A stretch of 64,000 bases of DNA. It comes from Sphingobium yanoikuyae (GTDB taxonomy: Bacteria; Pseudomonadota; Alphaproteobacteria; Sphingomonadales; Sphingomonadaceae). Shown here piece after piece: positions 1 through 9,262 of the stretch. The translations under genes were made by a program, and so were the position numbers. Below the pieces are notes generated by a model. The model ran no database searches and was not told the origin of the DNA. It worked only from the letters and a program-made list of their open reading frames with translations. The DNA lies in contig NZ_CP139979.1 in NCBI RefSeq assembly GCF_034424525.1, positions 2,375,501-2,439,500 of the forward strand. Reading direction: 5' to 3'. The number at the start of each line of letters is the position of its first letter. Within the stretch, counting starts at the first letter, position 1.

Positions 1-1
1 C

Positions 2-1306
2 TATTTCGCCAATCTGGACCATGAATTCGGCAATGGCTGGAAGGCACGGCTGGCCGCCACCGCAATCCAGAGCGAGATGTCGATGATCGGCACCTTCCTG
101 TCCTATGCCACCTCCACGGCCGGTGAAACGCGCTTCAATCTGGGCGGCGCGGCGCTGGCCTATCATTATGATCGCGACCAGTTGAGCCTCGATGGCTATG
201 CCTCCGGTCCGTTGACCCTGTTCGGCCAGACCCATGAACTGGTCGTCGGCGGCAGCTATCGCAAGGCGACATGGGACGATATCGGCGCACCCACCGATTT
301 TACCGCCGTCAGCTTCGACCCGCTGGACTGGGACCCGCGTTCCGTGCCCACGCCCACCATCACCGGCGACTGGACCATGTATCTGCGTGATCAGAAGCGC
401 GAGCAGATCGGCGTCTACTCCACCGCCCGGTTGACAGTGGCCGAACCCTTGACGCTGGTGCTGGGCGGGCGTTTCGACTGGTTCAAGCAGGAACTGGCGA
501 ATGGCTGGGCCGGCGCCATCTACAGCACCGCCGATTACGAGGTGAAGGGCCAGTTCACGCCCTATGTCGGCATGGTCTATGATTTCCACCGCAACCACTC
601 GCTCTATGCCAGCTGGACGCGGATCTTCAATCCGCAGAACAACCTGACCCGGAATGGCGCGATCATCGCTCCGCAGGAGGGCGCGAATTACGAAGTGGGC
701 GTCAAGGGCAGCTATTGGGATGGCCGCCTCAACACCAGCCTGGCGCTGTTCCAGATCGAACTGACCAACCTGCCCATGGCACTGCTCGCCTCGGAATGCG
801 CTGCCGGCCTCACCGCCTGCTACGCCCCCTCCGGCAAGGTCCGCAGCCGCGGCGTGGAGTTTGAAGTGTCGGGCGAACTTGCCAAGGGCTGGCAGCTTTC
901 GGGCGGCTATACCTATAACAGTGCAAAACATCTGAGCAGTTCGAGCTATAATCCGACCGGTATCTATACCGATGGTACGCGCTACGGCACGAACCTGCCG
1001 CGTGGGCTGTTCAAGCTTTCGACGACCTATAGTCTGCCTGGTGCTTTCGACCGCTGGACGCTGGGCGGCACGTTGCAGGCGCAGAGCAAGATTTACAGCG
1101 CGCCCTATGGCGGCCTCGTCCAGCAAGACGGTTACGCGCTGCTCGACCTGTCGATCAAATATGCCGCATCCAGCCGGGCGACGGTGACGGTCAATGTGAA
1201 CAATGTTTTCGACAAATATTATTATGAGAATGTCGGGGCACCTACCGGTTCCAACTTCATCGGGGCACCACGCAACGTCCTGGCGACGCTGCGCTACAAG
1301 ATCTGA
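2..1306 (+). CDS. TonB-dependent siderophore receptor, C-terminal part
   Basis: Outer-membrane beta-barrel of a TonB-dependent receptor, which imports ferric siderophores or similar ligands using energy from TonB-ExbBD. The reading frame is already open at the window edge, so the signal peptide and plug domain lie outside. The visible 434 residues show alternating amphipathic strands, a region typical of FpvA/FhuA-like receptors (YASWTRIFNPQNN, then EVGVKGSYWDGRLN) and a terminal beta-signal ending in LATLRYKI, so the C-terminus is intact. A strong inverted repeat follows the stop codon. The family is clear. The ligand cannot be told from the sequence. Confidence 0.93.
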   Translation, partial: YFANLDHEFGNGWKARLAATAIQSEMSMIGTFLSYATSTAGETRFNLGGAALAYHYDRDQLSLDGYASGPLTLFGQTHELVVGGSYRKATWDDIGAPTDFTAVSFDPLDWDPRSVPTPTITGDWTMYLRDQKREQIGVYSTARLTVAEPLTLVLGGRFDWFKQELANGWAGAIYSTADYEVKGQFTPYVGMVYDFHRNHSLYASWTRIFNPQNNLTRNGAIIAPQEGANYEVGVKGSYWDGRLNTSLALFQIELTNLPMALLASECAAGLTACYAPSGKVRSRGVEFEVSGELAKGWQLSGGYTYNSAKHLSSSSYNPTGIYTDGTRYGTNLPRGLFKLSTTYSLPGAFDRWTLGGTLQAQSKIYSAPYGGLVQQDGYALLDLSIKYAASSRATVTVNVNNVFDKYYYENVGAPTGSNFIGAPRNVLATLRYKI

Positions 1307-1312
1307 TCGTCA

Positions 1313-1350
1313 CAGCATGTGGCGCGCTGATGGTGGCGCGCCACATGCTG
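1313..1350 (+). terminator. Strong hairpin after the TonB receptor
   Basis: A perfect 15-bp inverted repeat (1313-1327 and 1336-1350) with an 8-nt loop starts 7 nt after the receptor stop codon. No T-run follows, so it may act as an mRNA 3' stabiliser or a weak terminator. Confidence 0.7.
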
Positions 1351-1747
1351 CCGGATCATCTGCTTACAATGGCGGCCATCTCTATCGCGAAGGAATGGAA
1401 TAGGGTGGCGTAATGGCCAACAAACTGCGGTCGAGTTGTACGGCACGAGCGTCTGCTTTCTTGAACTTTGCGCCCAGAACCAGACCGAGCAGAATGTCCC
1501 AATGATGGCCAACAAACAGACCGTCGACCCTTGTGTAGCGTGTAGACATGTCGGAAGTTTCGTAGTCCATTTAACTGGTCCATGAGGCATCGAAATTGCT
1601 TATTGAACAATCTTATAACATACTGTTAAATATATCTTATCTACAATACCACCTTCCCTCCCGTGGAGGTCACCAGCTTCGATCACATCTGACGAACAAC
1701 CGATATGCCGATGCACTGGCGATCGCATTTCTCTGCGGGCAGCCGCC
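1351..1747. other. Intergenic, no recognisable gene
   Basis: About 400 bp without a convincing coding frame. The 1560-1650 stretch is clearly AT-rich for this genome. The string ATGGCCAACAAAC occurs twice, near 1413 and 1503, each time followed shortly by a GTCGA motif. Short minus-strand frames (1294-1590, 1356-1610, 1382-1570) match no family I recognise. The region may be a decayed gene remnant. Confidence 0.5.
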
Positions 1748-2221
1748 CTACAGCCCAAGTTCGCTTAGTCCCGGATGATCATCAGGCCGGCGTCCCTGCG
1801 TCCAGTGGAATTTCCGGTCGGCTGCGCTGATCGGTGCATCATTGATGCAGGCAAACCGTCGCTGCATCAGGCCACTCTCGTCAAATTCCCAATTCTCGTT
1901 GCCGTAGGAGCGGAACCAGTTGCCGCTGTCGTCATGCCATTCATAGGCGAAGCGCACCGCGATGCGATTGTCGGCAAAGGCCCATAATTCCTTGATCAGC
2001 CGATAATCCAGTTCGCGCTGCCATTTGCGCGTCAGGAAGGCGATGATCGCCGAGCGGCCATTGACGAACTCGGCCCGGTTCCGCCACTGGCTGAGCGGCG
2101 TATAGGCCATGGCCACCCTCGCCGGATCGCGGCTGTTCCAGCCATCCTCGGCCAGGCGCACCTTCTCGATCGCGCTCTCCAGGGTGAAGGGTGGCAACGG
2201 CGGTCTCACATTGTCCATCAT
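1748..2221 (-). CDS. NTF2-like superfamily protein (DUF1348-type)
   Basis: Soluble 157-residue protein with the cone-shaped NTF2/SnoaL fold expected of DUF1348 proteins. It has the N-terminal helix [19 protein letters not shown], the strand motif [16 protein letters not shown] in closely similar form, and the late aromatic strand [18 protein letters not shown]. The family has no agreed reaction; related folds bind small ligands or act as isomerases. Its start codon overlaps the stop of the upstream PPOX-like gene (ATGA), so the two are translationally coupled and probably work in the same pathway. The family call is firm and the function is unknown. Confidence 0.85.
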   Translation of the reverse strand: MMDNVRPPLPPFTLESAIEKVRLAEDGWNSRDPARVAMAYTPLSQWRNRAEFVNGRSAIIAFLTRKWQRELDYRLIKELWAFADNRIAVRFAYEWHDDSGNWFRSYGNENWEFDESGLMQRRFACINDAPISAADRKFHWTQGRRPDDHPGLSELGL

Positions 2222-2847
2222 GCGTCTCCCATCTTGGCAAGGCGATCCTGCAACGCCTGATTCTCGGCTTCCAGTTGCGCCAGCCGCTCATGCAGCGGCC
2301 GGACCGCCTGTTCGATCTCGCGCTCGGTGAAGCGCGGCGTGATATGCTGCGGGCAGTTCCAGTCGAACGCCTCCAGCCGCAGCCGGAAAATGCGCTCCGC
2401 CCGCGCCTTGTAATCCTTGTCCATGACAAGGTCGGTGAGTGCCGGATCGGCATCGATCGCCAGCTTCTCGACATGGACGTAGATTTTGAGCCGGGCACGG
2501 CGGGGATAGTCCATCAGGATCAGGCAGGCCCGGTCGTTCGCAGCCAGATTGCCGGTGCTGATATATTGGCGGTTGCCGCGATAATCGGCAAAGGCCAGCG
2601 TCCGGTCGTCGACCAGCTTGAGGAAACCGGCCGGACCGCCGCGATGCTGGACATAGGGCCAGCCATCCTCCGACACGGTGGCCATGTAAAAACTGTCGCG
2701 GGCTGCCAGGAAATGGGCTTCATTGTCGGTGAAGCGGTCAAAGGCGCGATTGCCGCTGAACGCCGCCCAATGGGCGTCCGCGCCCATCTCCGCCTGTGCC
2801 GCGCGGACGCTCGGCGTCGTGGCGATATCCAGAAAACCGTAGGACAT
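2218..2847 (-). CDS. Pyridoxamine 5'-phosphate oxidase-like FMN-binding protein
   Basis: A 209-residue cytoplasmic protein with the split-barrel flavin fold of PPOX-like proteins: [44 protein letters not shown] is the typical flavin-site region, followed by [21 protein letters not shown]. The C-terminal 35 residues (about 173-209) form a heptad-like helix ([21 protein letters not shown]), likely a coiled coil for oligomerisation. The start at 2847 is chosen because GGGAGA lies 6 nt upstream. A longer frame from 2883 lacks such a site. It lies between the hydrolase gene and the NTF2-like gene on one strand. The exact substrate is unknown. Confidence 0.85.
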   Translation of the reverse strand: MSYGFLDIATTPSVRAAQAEMGADAHWAAFSGNRAFDRFTDNEAHFLAARDSFYMATVSEDGWPYVQHRGGPAGFLKLVDDRTLAFADYRGNRQYISTGNLAANDRACLILMDYPRRARLKIYVHVEKLAIDADPALTDLVMDKDYKARAERIFRLRLEAFDWNCPQHITPRFTEREIEQAVRPLHERLAQLEAENQALQDRLAKMGDA

Positions 2848-2875
2848 GGTCTGTCTCCCATCATCCGTTCGTTGC

Positions 2876-2899
2876 GGGGCCATGCTTCGACATGGCCCC
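2876..2899. repeat. Intergenic hairpin
   Basis: A perfect 9-bp inverted repeat (2876-2884 and 2891-2899) with a 6-nt loop sits between the hydrolase stop and the start of the PPOX-like gene. There is no T-run. It may attenuate or process the shared transcript. Confidence 0.5.
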
Positions 2900-2908
2900 G
2901 CCGGGGGT

Positions 2909-3880
2909 TCAGCGCGCCGCGACCTTGCGGTCGAGGAAGTCGCGGATCAGCGGCGCCATTTCATCCAGCTTGTCTTCCAGGGCGAAATGGCCGGTATCGA
3001 GAATATGCATCTCCGCATCGGGCAGGTCACGCTTGTAGGGATGCGCGCCTGGTTCGGGGAAGATCTTGTCATTCTTGCCCCAGACGATCAGCGTCGGCGG
3101 CTTGCGTTCGCGGAAGAAGGCCTGGAACGCCGGGTAGAGCGGCACATTGGTGCGATAGTCGTAGAACAGGTCGAGCTGGATATCCTTGTTGCCCGGCCGG
3201 TCGAGCAAGGCCTGGTCCTGCACCCAATTGTCGGGGCTGATGCGCGACACGTCCCGCACACCATCGGTATATTGGAACTTGGTGGCGTCCAGGCCGACGA
3301 GCCAGGCCTGCGCCTCGCGATCCTTGGCCGATCCGCTCTGCCAATAGGTCTTGATCGGATCCCAGAAGGCGCCCAGTCCTTCTTCATAGGCATTGCCATT
3401 CTGGACGATCAGCCCGCTGACCCGCTCGGGATGCTTGAGGGCGAGGCGGTAGCCGACCGGGGCGCCATAATCCATGACATACATGGCGTAGCGTTGGGCA
3501 CCGATCTTGCCCATCAGCGTGTCGACCATGTCGGCATAATGGGCAAAGCTGTAGGTGAACTGGCGATGGTCGGGCGCGTCGCTCTGGCCAAAGCCCGGAT
3601 AGTCCGGCGCGATCACATGATAGCGGTCGGCGAGCAGCGGGATCAGGTTGCGGAACATGTGCGACGATGTCGGGAAGCCGTGGAGCAGCAATACCACCGG
3701 GCCATCGGCGGGGCCGGCTTCGCGGTAGAACATCTTCACGCCATCGATGGTGGCGCTGCGATAATGGACGGTGGCGGCCGCAGCCTGCGTGGCGACGGCG
3801 CTGGCGGGCGCGGCGATCGCGTCGGCCGAGGCAGCGATGCCGGCGGTCGCCAGCAGCATCGAAATGACCAGTTTCTTCAT
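2909..3880 (-). CDS. Exported alpha/beta hydrolase (epoxide hydrolase/haloalkane dehalogenase-like)
   Basis: A 323-residue alpha/beta hydrolase with a Sec signal peptide ([23 protein letters not shown]), so it acts in the periplasm or outside. The oxyanion-hole motif HGFPTSS, the elbow VMDYGAP with an Asp nucleophile, the acid region [12 protein letters not shown] and the catalytic His in DTGHFALED place it with epoxide hydrolases and haloalkane dehalogenases rather than Ser esterases. The start at 3880 is favoured because GGAGG lies 5 nt upstream; a frame open to 4111 would bury the signal peptide. A LysR gene lies just upstream on the same strand and may control it. The substrate is unknown. 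Confidence 0.9.
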   Translation of the reverse strand: MKKLVISMLLATAGIAASADAIAAPASAVATQAAAATVHYRSATIDGVKMFYREAGPADGPVVLLLHGFPTSSHMFRNLIPLLADRYHVIAPDYPGFGQSDAPDHRQFTYSFAHYADMVDTLMGKIGAQRYAMYVMDYGAPVGYRLALKHPERVSGLIVQNGNAYEEGLGAFWDPIKTYWQSGSAKDREAQAWLVGLDATKFQYTDGVRDVSRISPDNWVQDQALLDRPGNKDIQLDLFYDYRTNVPLYPAFQAFFRERKPPTLIVWGKNDKIFPEPGAHPYKRDLPDAEMHILDTGHFALEDKLDEMAPLIRDFLDRKVAAR

Positions 3881-4007
3881 CATGTCCTCCACCCTGTTGG
3901 GGGCGCTGAGCAAGGGCTTCAGCTTCTGGGGACAGAGATAATCCTTGCCCTCATTCCTGATAATTCTGGAAAACTGGAAGTCATTATTCCTTATGATGGA
4001 ATAATTG

Positions 4008-4910
4008 TCATGCCTGCTGGAACAGAGGATTGGCCCGCAGCCGATCGACCGCCAGATCGACGAAGCTGCGCACCTTGGCCGCCGCCCGCCGCCCTTCGGC
4101 GTGGATGACATGGATCGGCAGCGGCTTTTCCATATGCTCGTCCAATATCGTGACCAGCCGTTCGGCCGCCAGTGCCGGCTCGACCTGATAGGACAGCACG
4201 CGGGTCAGTCCCCAGCCCTGCTCGGCGGCGGCGATCGCCGCTTCATTGGTGTTGCAGAAAAGTTGGGGGTGGACCGTGACGCTGCTCCGGCCCTCCGGCC
4301 CGAAATGCCATTCGGGGGAGGCCCATGCCCCGGTCGGGCCGATGATGCGATGATGGACAAGGTCGGCCGGGGTCCGGGGCATGACATGCTGCTCGAAATA
4401 GGCCGGCGCGCCACAGATGACCCGCCGCACCGTCCCGACCCGTATGGCGCTCAGCCCCGAATCCGGCAGATGACCGATCCGGATGGCGACATCGATGCCT
4501 TCCTCGACGATATTGACGAGCCGATCGACGAACAGGCTGCGCCCGGTCACCGCGGGAAAGCGATCCAGATAGTCGAGCAGGATCGGCAGCACATACATCT
4601 GGCCGAAGATCACCGATCCCGTGACGATCAGCGTGCCGGTGGGGTTGCCATGGGCGCCCGCCGCCGCCGCGTCCGCATCCGCCATCTCGGCCAATATCCG
4701 GCGGCAATCGTCCAGATAGCCACGGCCCGCCTCGGTCAGTTTCACCGATCGCGTCGTCCGCGTGAGCAGGCGCACGCCGATCTCCTCCTCCAGCGCGGAA
4801 ATTGCCCGCGTGACCGCCGGCGGGCTCAGATGCAATTGCCGCGCGGCTTCGGCAAAACCGCCGGTTTCCGCCACGCGAACAAAGATCTTCATGGCTTGCC
4901 AGCGGTCCAC
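4008..4910 (-). CDS. LysR-family transcriptional regulator
   Basis: LysR-type regulator of about 300 residues: an N-terminal winged helix-turn-helix ([48 protein letters not shown]) and a C-terminal periplasmic-binding-protein-like effector domain. The GTG start at 4910 is preferred, giving the usual sphingomonad N-terminus MDRWQAM, because GAGGGGGA lies just upstream. ATG codons at 4928 and 4961 are alternatives. It is co-directional with the hydrolase, PPOX-like and NTF2-like genes downstream and is a plausible local regulator of them. The effector is not known. Confidence 0.9.
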   Translation of the reverse strand: MDRWQAMKIFVRVAETGGFAEAARQLHLSPPAVTRAISALEEEIGVRLLTRTTRSVKLTEAGRGYLDDCRRILAEMADADAAAAGAHGNPTGTLIVTGSVIFGQMYVLPILLDYLDRFPAVTGRSLFVDRLVNIVEEGIDVAIRIGHLPDSGLSAIRVGTVRRVICGAPAYFEQHVMPRTPADLVHHRIIGPTGAWASPEWHFGPEGRSSVTVHPQLFCNTNEAAIAAAEQGWGLTRVLSYQVEPALAAERLVTILDEHMEKPLPIHVIHAEGRRAAAKVRSFVDLAVDRLRANPLFQQA

Positions 4911-5127
4911 ACCATCCCCCTCGATCATCACTGCGGTCGAAAAGGATGCGCAGAACCCCATGCGCCGGTCAATCAGCAGGACTGACGCACAAGGTCCGTT
5001 GCGGGCGCAACAGAAACGATTATCTCATGGACCTCCCCCCTTCATCATGACGCCTCAGGGTCGCCCCCGATGGAAATGCACAAGGATCACGGATATCACC
5101 GCGGAACGATAACCAGGGGGACATGCC

Positions 5128-6138
5128 GTGCCGATCGACTACCGCAATATGGTTCGCCATGGCCGCCTGCTTTGCGCCTTGCTGCTGCTCCCCTATCCCG
5201 CTCTCGCCCAGGGCGATCGCGCCACATCGCCGCCGGAATTTGCCCGCCGTGCCGACAATCTGAAGCCCGGCCAATGGGTCTGGGCGCCACAGGTATCGCC
5301 GACCGGGCCGCTGCTCGTCTATGTCGATCTCTCGCGCCAGATCGCGACCGTCTATCGCAACGGCGTGCGCATCGCCGTGTCCACCATATCCTCGGGCAAG
5401 GAAGGCCATGCAACGCCCACCGGCGTCTTCACCATCCTGCAGAAGGACAAGGACCATCGGTCCAGCACCTATAATAACGCGCCTATGCCCTATCAGCAGC
5501 GCCTGACCTGGGACGGCGTCGCGCTCCATGCCGGCGGCCTGCCGGGCTATCCCGAAAGCCATGGCTGCATCCACCTGCCCTATAAATTCTCGCAGGAACT
5601 TTTCGCCATCACCAGCCTGGGCGCGACCGTGGTGGTTCAGGGCAATGCCGCCACCCATATGCGCACCAGCCAGGCAAGCCTCTTGTCGCCGATCAACGAC
5701 AAGGGCGAGCAGGTCGAATATCGCCCGCTCAAGGATGAGGAATATCGCTGGCAGCCTGAACTGGCGACCAGCGGCCCCCTGACCATCATCGTCTCGAAGA
5801 AGGAACAGCGGATCGTCGTGCTGCGCAACGGCACGGAAATCGGCCGCAGCGTCGCCGAGATCAAGGATGGCGATCCCGGCTCCCATGTCATCACCCTCAC
5901 CACGGGCAAGGATGGCAAGACCCACTGGCTCTATGTCGGCCTGCCGGGCCATGAAAATGATGTCGAGAATGTCGTGGACGAAGCCGTGCTGAACCGGGTG
6001 CGCCTGCCGCGCGGCTTCTACGACAAGATCCGCAGCCAGTTGAAGCCGGGCACCACCATCCTCGTCACCGATTCCAGCGTCGGCGCCTCGACCGGCGAGA
6101 AACTCACGATCATGGACGCGGTCGCGCCCCAGCCCTGA
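5128..6138 (+). CDS. L,D-transpeptidase (YkuD domain), periplasmic
   Basis: A 336-residue exported enzyme that would cross-link or trim peptidoglycan stem peptides or anchor proteins. It has a hydrophobic signal segment (RLLCALLLLPYPALAQG) and one YkuD domain at about residues 60-175, with His134 in ALHAGG and the catalytic Cys147 in SHGCIHLP. The C-terminal half (about 205-330) holds a second, YkuD-like stretch (GPLTIIVSKKEQRIVVLRNGTEIGRS) with no Cys motif, so it looks like a degenerate repeat of the fold. The start is GTG with AGGGGG upstream. ATG at 5149 is possible. Confidence 0.92.
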   Translation: MPIDYRNMVRHGRLLCALLLLPYPALAQGDRATSPPEFARRADNLKPGQWVWAPQVSPTGPLLVYVDLSRQIATVYRNGVRIAVSTISSGKEGHATPTGVFTILQKDKDHRSSTYNNAPMPYQQRLTWDGVALHAGGLPGYPESHGCIHLPYKFSQELFAITSLGATVVVQGNAATHMRTSQASLLSPINDKGEQVEYRPLKDEEYRWQPELATSGPLTIIVSKKEQRIVVLRNGTEIGRSVAEIKDGDPGSHVITLTTGKDGKTHWLYVGLPGHENDVENVVDEAVLNRVRLPRGFYDKIRSQLKPGTTILVTDSSVGASTGEKLTIMDAVAPQP

Positions 6139-6237
6139 CCATCCATCAAGCATCGCCACGGCGGAGCCCTCTATGCTTGCGGGCACCCATCCCCATGCGC
6201 ACAAGCTGTCGGAAAGAGCCGCATGCCATAGGAAAGG

Positions 6238-6735
6238 ATGAGGATAATGCCCCGCTTCACCGCCGAAACCGCCATTGCCGCGCTGGAAATCGAGCAACTG
6301 GTGATCGACTGGGGCTATGATCTGGACCTCAACGGCGGCATGAATGTCGCGCCGCTCTGTACCGACGATTGCCATTATCTGGTCGGCGGCACGCTGCATC
6401 AGGGCCATGGCCCCATTACCGCCTTCTACACCGCCCGCAACGAGCGCGTCGCCACCCAGCAGAAGGACGGCGTCCGCACCCAGCGGCACACCATCACCAA
6501 TATGCGCATTCAATTCCCGGCCGCCGACCATGGCAGCGCGCAGTTCATGCTGGTCAATTATTCGGGTGAGGGCAAGGCGCCGATCCTGAACCTGGTCGGC
6601 CCGACCATCGTCGCCGATTGCCGCATGGAATTCCGCCGGGATGCGAACGGCGAATGGCGCATCTCGCTGTTCGACAGCACGCCGATGTTCATTGGCAATG
6701 ATCCGTTCCTCAACGCCGCCGTCGTCCGGAAATAG
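6238..6735 (+). CDS. SnoaL-like/NTF2-fold protein
   Basis: A 165-residue soluble protein of the SnoaL_4 type: TAETAIAALEIEQLVIDWGYDLDLNGGMNVAPLCTDDCHYLVGG is the usual N-terminal helix plus conserved Tyr/Asp region, and MEFRRDANGEWRISLFDSTPMF is the terminal strand pair. Relatives include ring-hydroxylating dioxygenase beta-subunit-like proteins and small isomerases, but no dioxygenase partner is nearby. Two starts are possible (6238, or 6247 giving MPRFTAE), both behind purine-rich sequence. It appears to be a single-gene unit. Function unknown. Confidence 0.8.
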   Translation: MRIMPRFTAETAIAALEIEQLVIDWGYDLDLNGGMNVAPLCTDDCHYLVGGTLHQGHGPITAFYTARNERVATQQKDGVRTQRHTITNMRIQFPAADHGSAQFMLVNYSGEGKAPILNLVGPTIVADCRMEFRRDANGEWRISLFDSTPMFIGNDPFLNAAVVRK

Positions 6736-6875
6736 GGCAGTTCGCCGCCCGGCAAGGCTGACATGGAAATGCCGAACCCGGCGCACAATGTTACAGACAT
6801 CGCCGCAATCTGAAATCGCCGGGCAAAATCACACGCAGACACTTCGCCTGACCAGCGTCAGACGCGGAGTGCAGC

Positions 6876-8111
6876 GTGATACAACAGCCGATCAATTTCC
6901 CGGCCCGGACCGAAAAGACAGACAGGAAGACGCAGTCGATCTGCTTCTTCTTCAACGCGCAGATCCATCATCTTCTGCACGCCATGCCGCTGGCACTGGA
7001 ATTGTCGCATGATCCACGCTTTCGCGTCGATATCATCGCCGCCGGGGCCGATCATATTGCGCTGGCCCGCGACCTGGCGGCCCGTCACGGCGGCGGCCGG
7101 CTGAACTTCATCCATCTCGACAATATCTGGCTGCGCACCCTGTCCCATCTGTCGGGCCATGCCAGCCCACCCAAGCTCGCCACCCTGCTCGCCGCGCGCC
7201 ACCGCCTCGCCCGCTATGACGCAATCGTCGTGCCCGAACGCACCTCGCTGCTGCTGCGCCGGCTCGGGCTGGCGGACAGCCGCTTCATCCATACCTGTCA
7301 TGGCGCGGGCGACCGCGCGGTCGGCTATGATCCGCGCATCGCGCTGTTCGACTTCGTCCTGCTGGCGGGCGAGAAGCAGCGCCGACGGATGCTGGCGCAG
7401 GGCCTGATCCGCGAGGATCATTACGCCATTGCCGGCTATGGCAAGTTCGACCTGACCCAGGGCCAGCGCCCGGCCAGCCCCTTTACCGACAATCGCCCGA
7501 TCATCCTATACAACCCGCATTTCTCGCCGCGCCTCTCCTCCTGGCAGGCAATGGGCATGGATGTGTTGCGCCAGTTCGCGGCCGATGACCGGTTCAACCT
7601 GATCGTCGCGCCCCATGTCCGCCTGTTCGACAATCGCCGCAAGCGCACCGCGGCCGAGCGCATGCTCGCCGAATTTGCCGCCCTGCCGCACATTCATGTC
7701 GACCTGGGCAGCCGGGCGAGCGTCGACATGAGCTATGTCCAGCTTGCCGCCGCCTATATCGGCGACGTGTCGAGCCAGATCTACGAATTCATCGCCACGC
7801 CCCGCCCCTGCCTGTTCCTCAACGGCCATGGCGCGCAGTGGCGCGACGATCCCAACTATGCCCATTGGCATTATGGCCCGGTCCATGAATCCGCCGATCG
7901 CATCCCGGACAAGGTCGCCGCCGCCATGGCCGCCCATGGCATGTATGACGCCGCCCAGCGACGCGGCCTGTCCGACACCTTTACCAGCGGCGGCGCGCCC
8001 GCCTCGGCGCGCGCGGCCAGGGCGGTCGCGGATTATCTGACGCGCGGCGCACCGGCAGCAAGACCCGTTCCGACACCCTATAAGCTGCGGGAGGCGCTGC
8101 GCCATGGCTGA
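6876..8111 (+). CDS. CDP-glycerol glycerophosphotransferase-like GT-B protein
   Basis: A 411-residue cytoplasmic protein resembling CDP-glycerol:polyglycerophosphate transferases and capsule GT-B enzymes. The N-terminal Rossmann part (FFFNAQIHHLLHAMPLALELS) precedes HTCHGAGDRA, the acceptor-domain His motif, and a C-terminal segment GDVSSQIYEFIATPRPCLFLN, which matches the SD-x-SS-x-x-x-(E/D)F signature of the family. Start is GTG with GGAG 6 nt upstream. It overlaps the GT4 gene by 8 nt, and a sulfotransferase follows, so it probably helps build a surface polysaccharide. The donor could be a nucleotide-activated polyol or a sugar. Confidence 0.75.
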   Translation: MIQQPINFPARTEKTDRKTQSICFFFNAQIHHLLHAMPLALELSHDPRFRVDIIAAGADHIALARDLAARHGGGRLNFIHLDNIWLRTLSHLSGHASPPKLATLLAARHRLARYDAIVVPERTSLLLRRLGLADSRFIHTCHGAGDRAVGYDPRIALFDFVLLAGEKQRRRMLAQGLIREDHYAIAGYGKFDLTQGQRPASPFTDNRPIILYNPHFSPRLSSWQAMGMDVLRQFAADDRFNLIVAPHVRLFDNRRKRTAAERMLAEFAALPHIHVDLGSRASVDMSYVQLAAAYIGDVSSQIYEFIATPRPCLFLNGHGAQWRDDPNYAHWHYGPVHESADRIPDKVAAAMAAHGMYDAAQRRGLSDTFTSGGAPASARAARAVADYLTRGAPAARPVPTPYKLREALRHG

Positions 8112-9261
8112 TGCCGATCGCCGCCTCTGGCTCGTCGCCCGCGTCCATGCGCCCGATGAAGGCGGGGTCCAGACCTATGTGGCCGAAACCGCCCGCGCCT
8201 ATGCCGCGCTGGGCTGGCGCGTCACCCTGTTCGCCAAATCCTCGGCCGGCCCGCGCCGGGTCAGCAGCGACGGGGTCGAACTGATCGATGTCGGCCCGGC
8301 CTCGCGCCTGCGGGTCTATGGCCGGCTGTTCCGCGCCATGGCCGGCGCCTGGCTGCGCGGTGAGCGCCCAAAGGCGATCCATGCCTGCACCTGGCGCGCA
8401 GCCCTGCCTGCCCTCGCCTTTCCCCGCCCCCTCATCGTGACGATCCATGGCCGGGAAGTCGGTCGCCCGGCCGGCGGTGCCTTCGCCCTGCTGCGGCTGG
8501 TGCTGCGCCGCGCCCGGCGCATCGTCGCGGTCAGCGCCGTCACCCGCGACCTGCTGGTGCAGCGCCTGCCCGATTTTGCCGCGCGCACCATCGTCGCCTG
8601 GAACGGGGTGCGCATGCCGGCCGACCGTCCCGCCACCGCGTTCCAATATGGCGACGCACCGGCCCAGATACTGACCGTCTGCCGCCTCGTCGCGCGCAAG
8701 AATATTCCGGCGGCGATCGACGCCGCCGCCGCCTGCCTGCGCGAGGAAGCCTCACTCCACTACACCATCGTCGGCCGCGGCGTGGACGGCATCCGCATCC
8801 AGCAGACCGTGCGCCGCCACCAGTTGGAGGATCATGTCCGCCTGGCCGGCTATGTCTCCGACGCGGAACTGGCCGAGCAATATCGCGATGCCGACATCTT
8901 CCTCCACCCCCAGATCGCGCTGGAGGACGGCGCCGAGGTGGAAGGGTTCGGCCTCAGCGTCGCCGATGCCATGGCACAGGGGCTGGCCTGCATCGTCGGC
9001 GCGGATGGCGGCCCGGCCGAACTGGTCCGCGATGGCGTCACCGGCCTGGTCGTCGACGGCAATTCCCCCGGCGCATTGCGCGCGGCGCTCGCGCTGCTGG
9101 CACGCGATCCCGCGCTCTGCCGCCGGCTGGGCGATCAGGCACGGATCTGGGCCGCGAACAACCTGTCGTGGGAACGGCATTGCCGCCTGGTGCTGCACGA
9201 ACTGCCGACCCGCCGCCCCGCCCCGTCTCGCAGCACGCCCGCACTCACCGAAGGAGGATAG
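8104..9261 (+). CDS. Glycosyltransferase family 4
   Basis: A 385-residue GT-B retaining glycosyltransferase. The N-terminal acceptor domain starts with LWLVARVHAPDEGGVQTYVAETARAYAALG, and the donor domain contains LTVCRLVARKNIPAAIDAAA and EGFGLSVADAMAQGLACIVGADGG. In the usual E-x7-E motif the second Glu is Asp here (E-GFGLSVA-D), a conservative change. Its start overlaps the end of the previous gene, and a sulfotransferase begins 2 nt after its stop, so the three form one transcription unit. It likely adds a sugar to a cell-surface glycan; the linkage is not predictable. Confidence 0.9.
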   Translation: MADADRRLWLVARVHAPDEGGVQTYVAETARAYAALGWRVTLFAKSSAGPRRVSSDGVELIDVGPASRLRVYGRLFRAMAGAWLRGERPKAIHACTWRAALPALAFPRPLIVTIHGREVGRPAGGAFALLRLVLRRARRIVAVSAVTRDLLVQRLPDFAARTIVAWNGVRMPADRPATAFQYGDAPAQILTVCRLVARKNIPAAIDAAAACLREEASLHYTIVGRGVDGIRIQQTVRRHQLEDHVRLAGYVSDAELAEQYRDADIFLHPQIALEDGAEVEGFGLSVADAMAQGLACIVGADGGPAELVRDGVTGLVVDGNSPGALRAALALLARDPALCRRLGDQARIWAANNLSWERHCRLVLHELPTRRPAPSRSTPALTEGG

Positions 9262-9262
9262 G

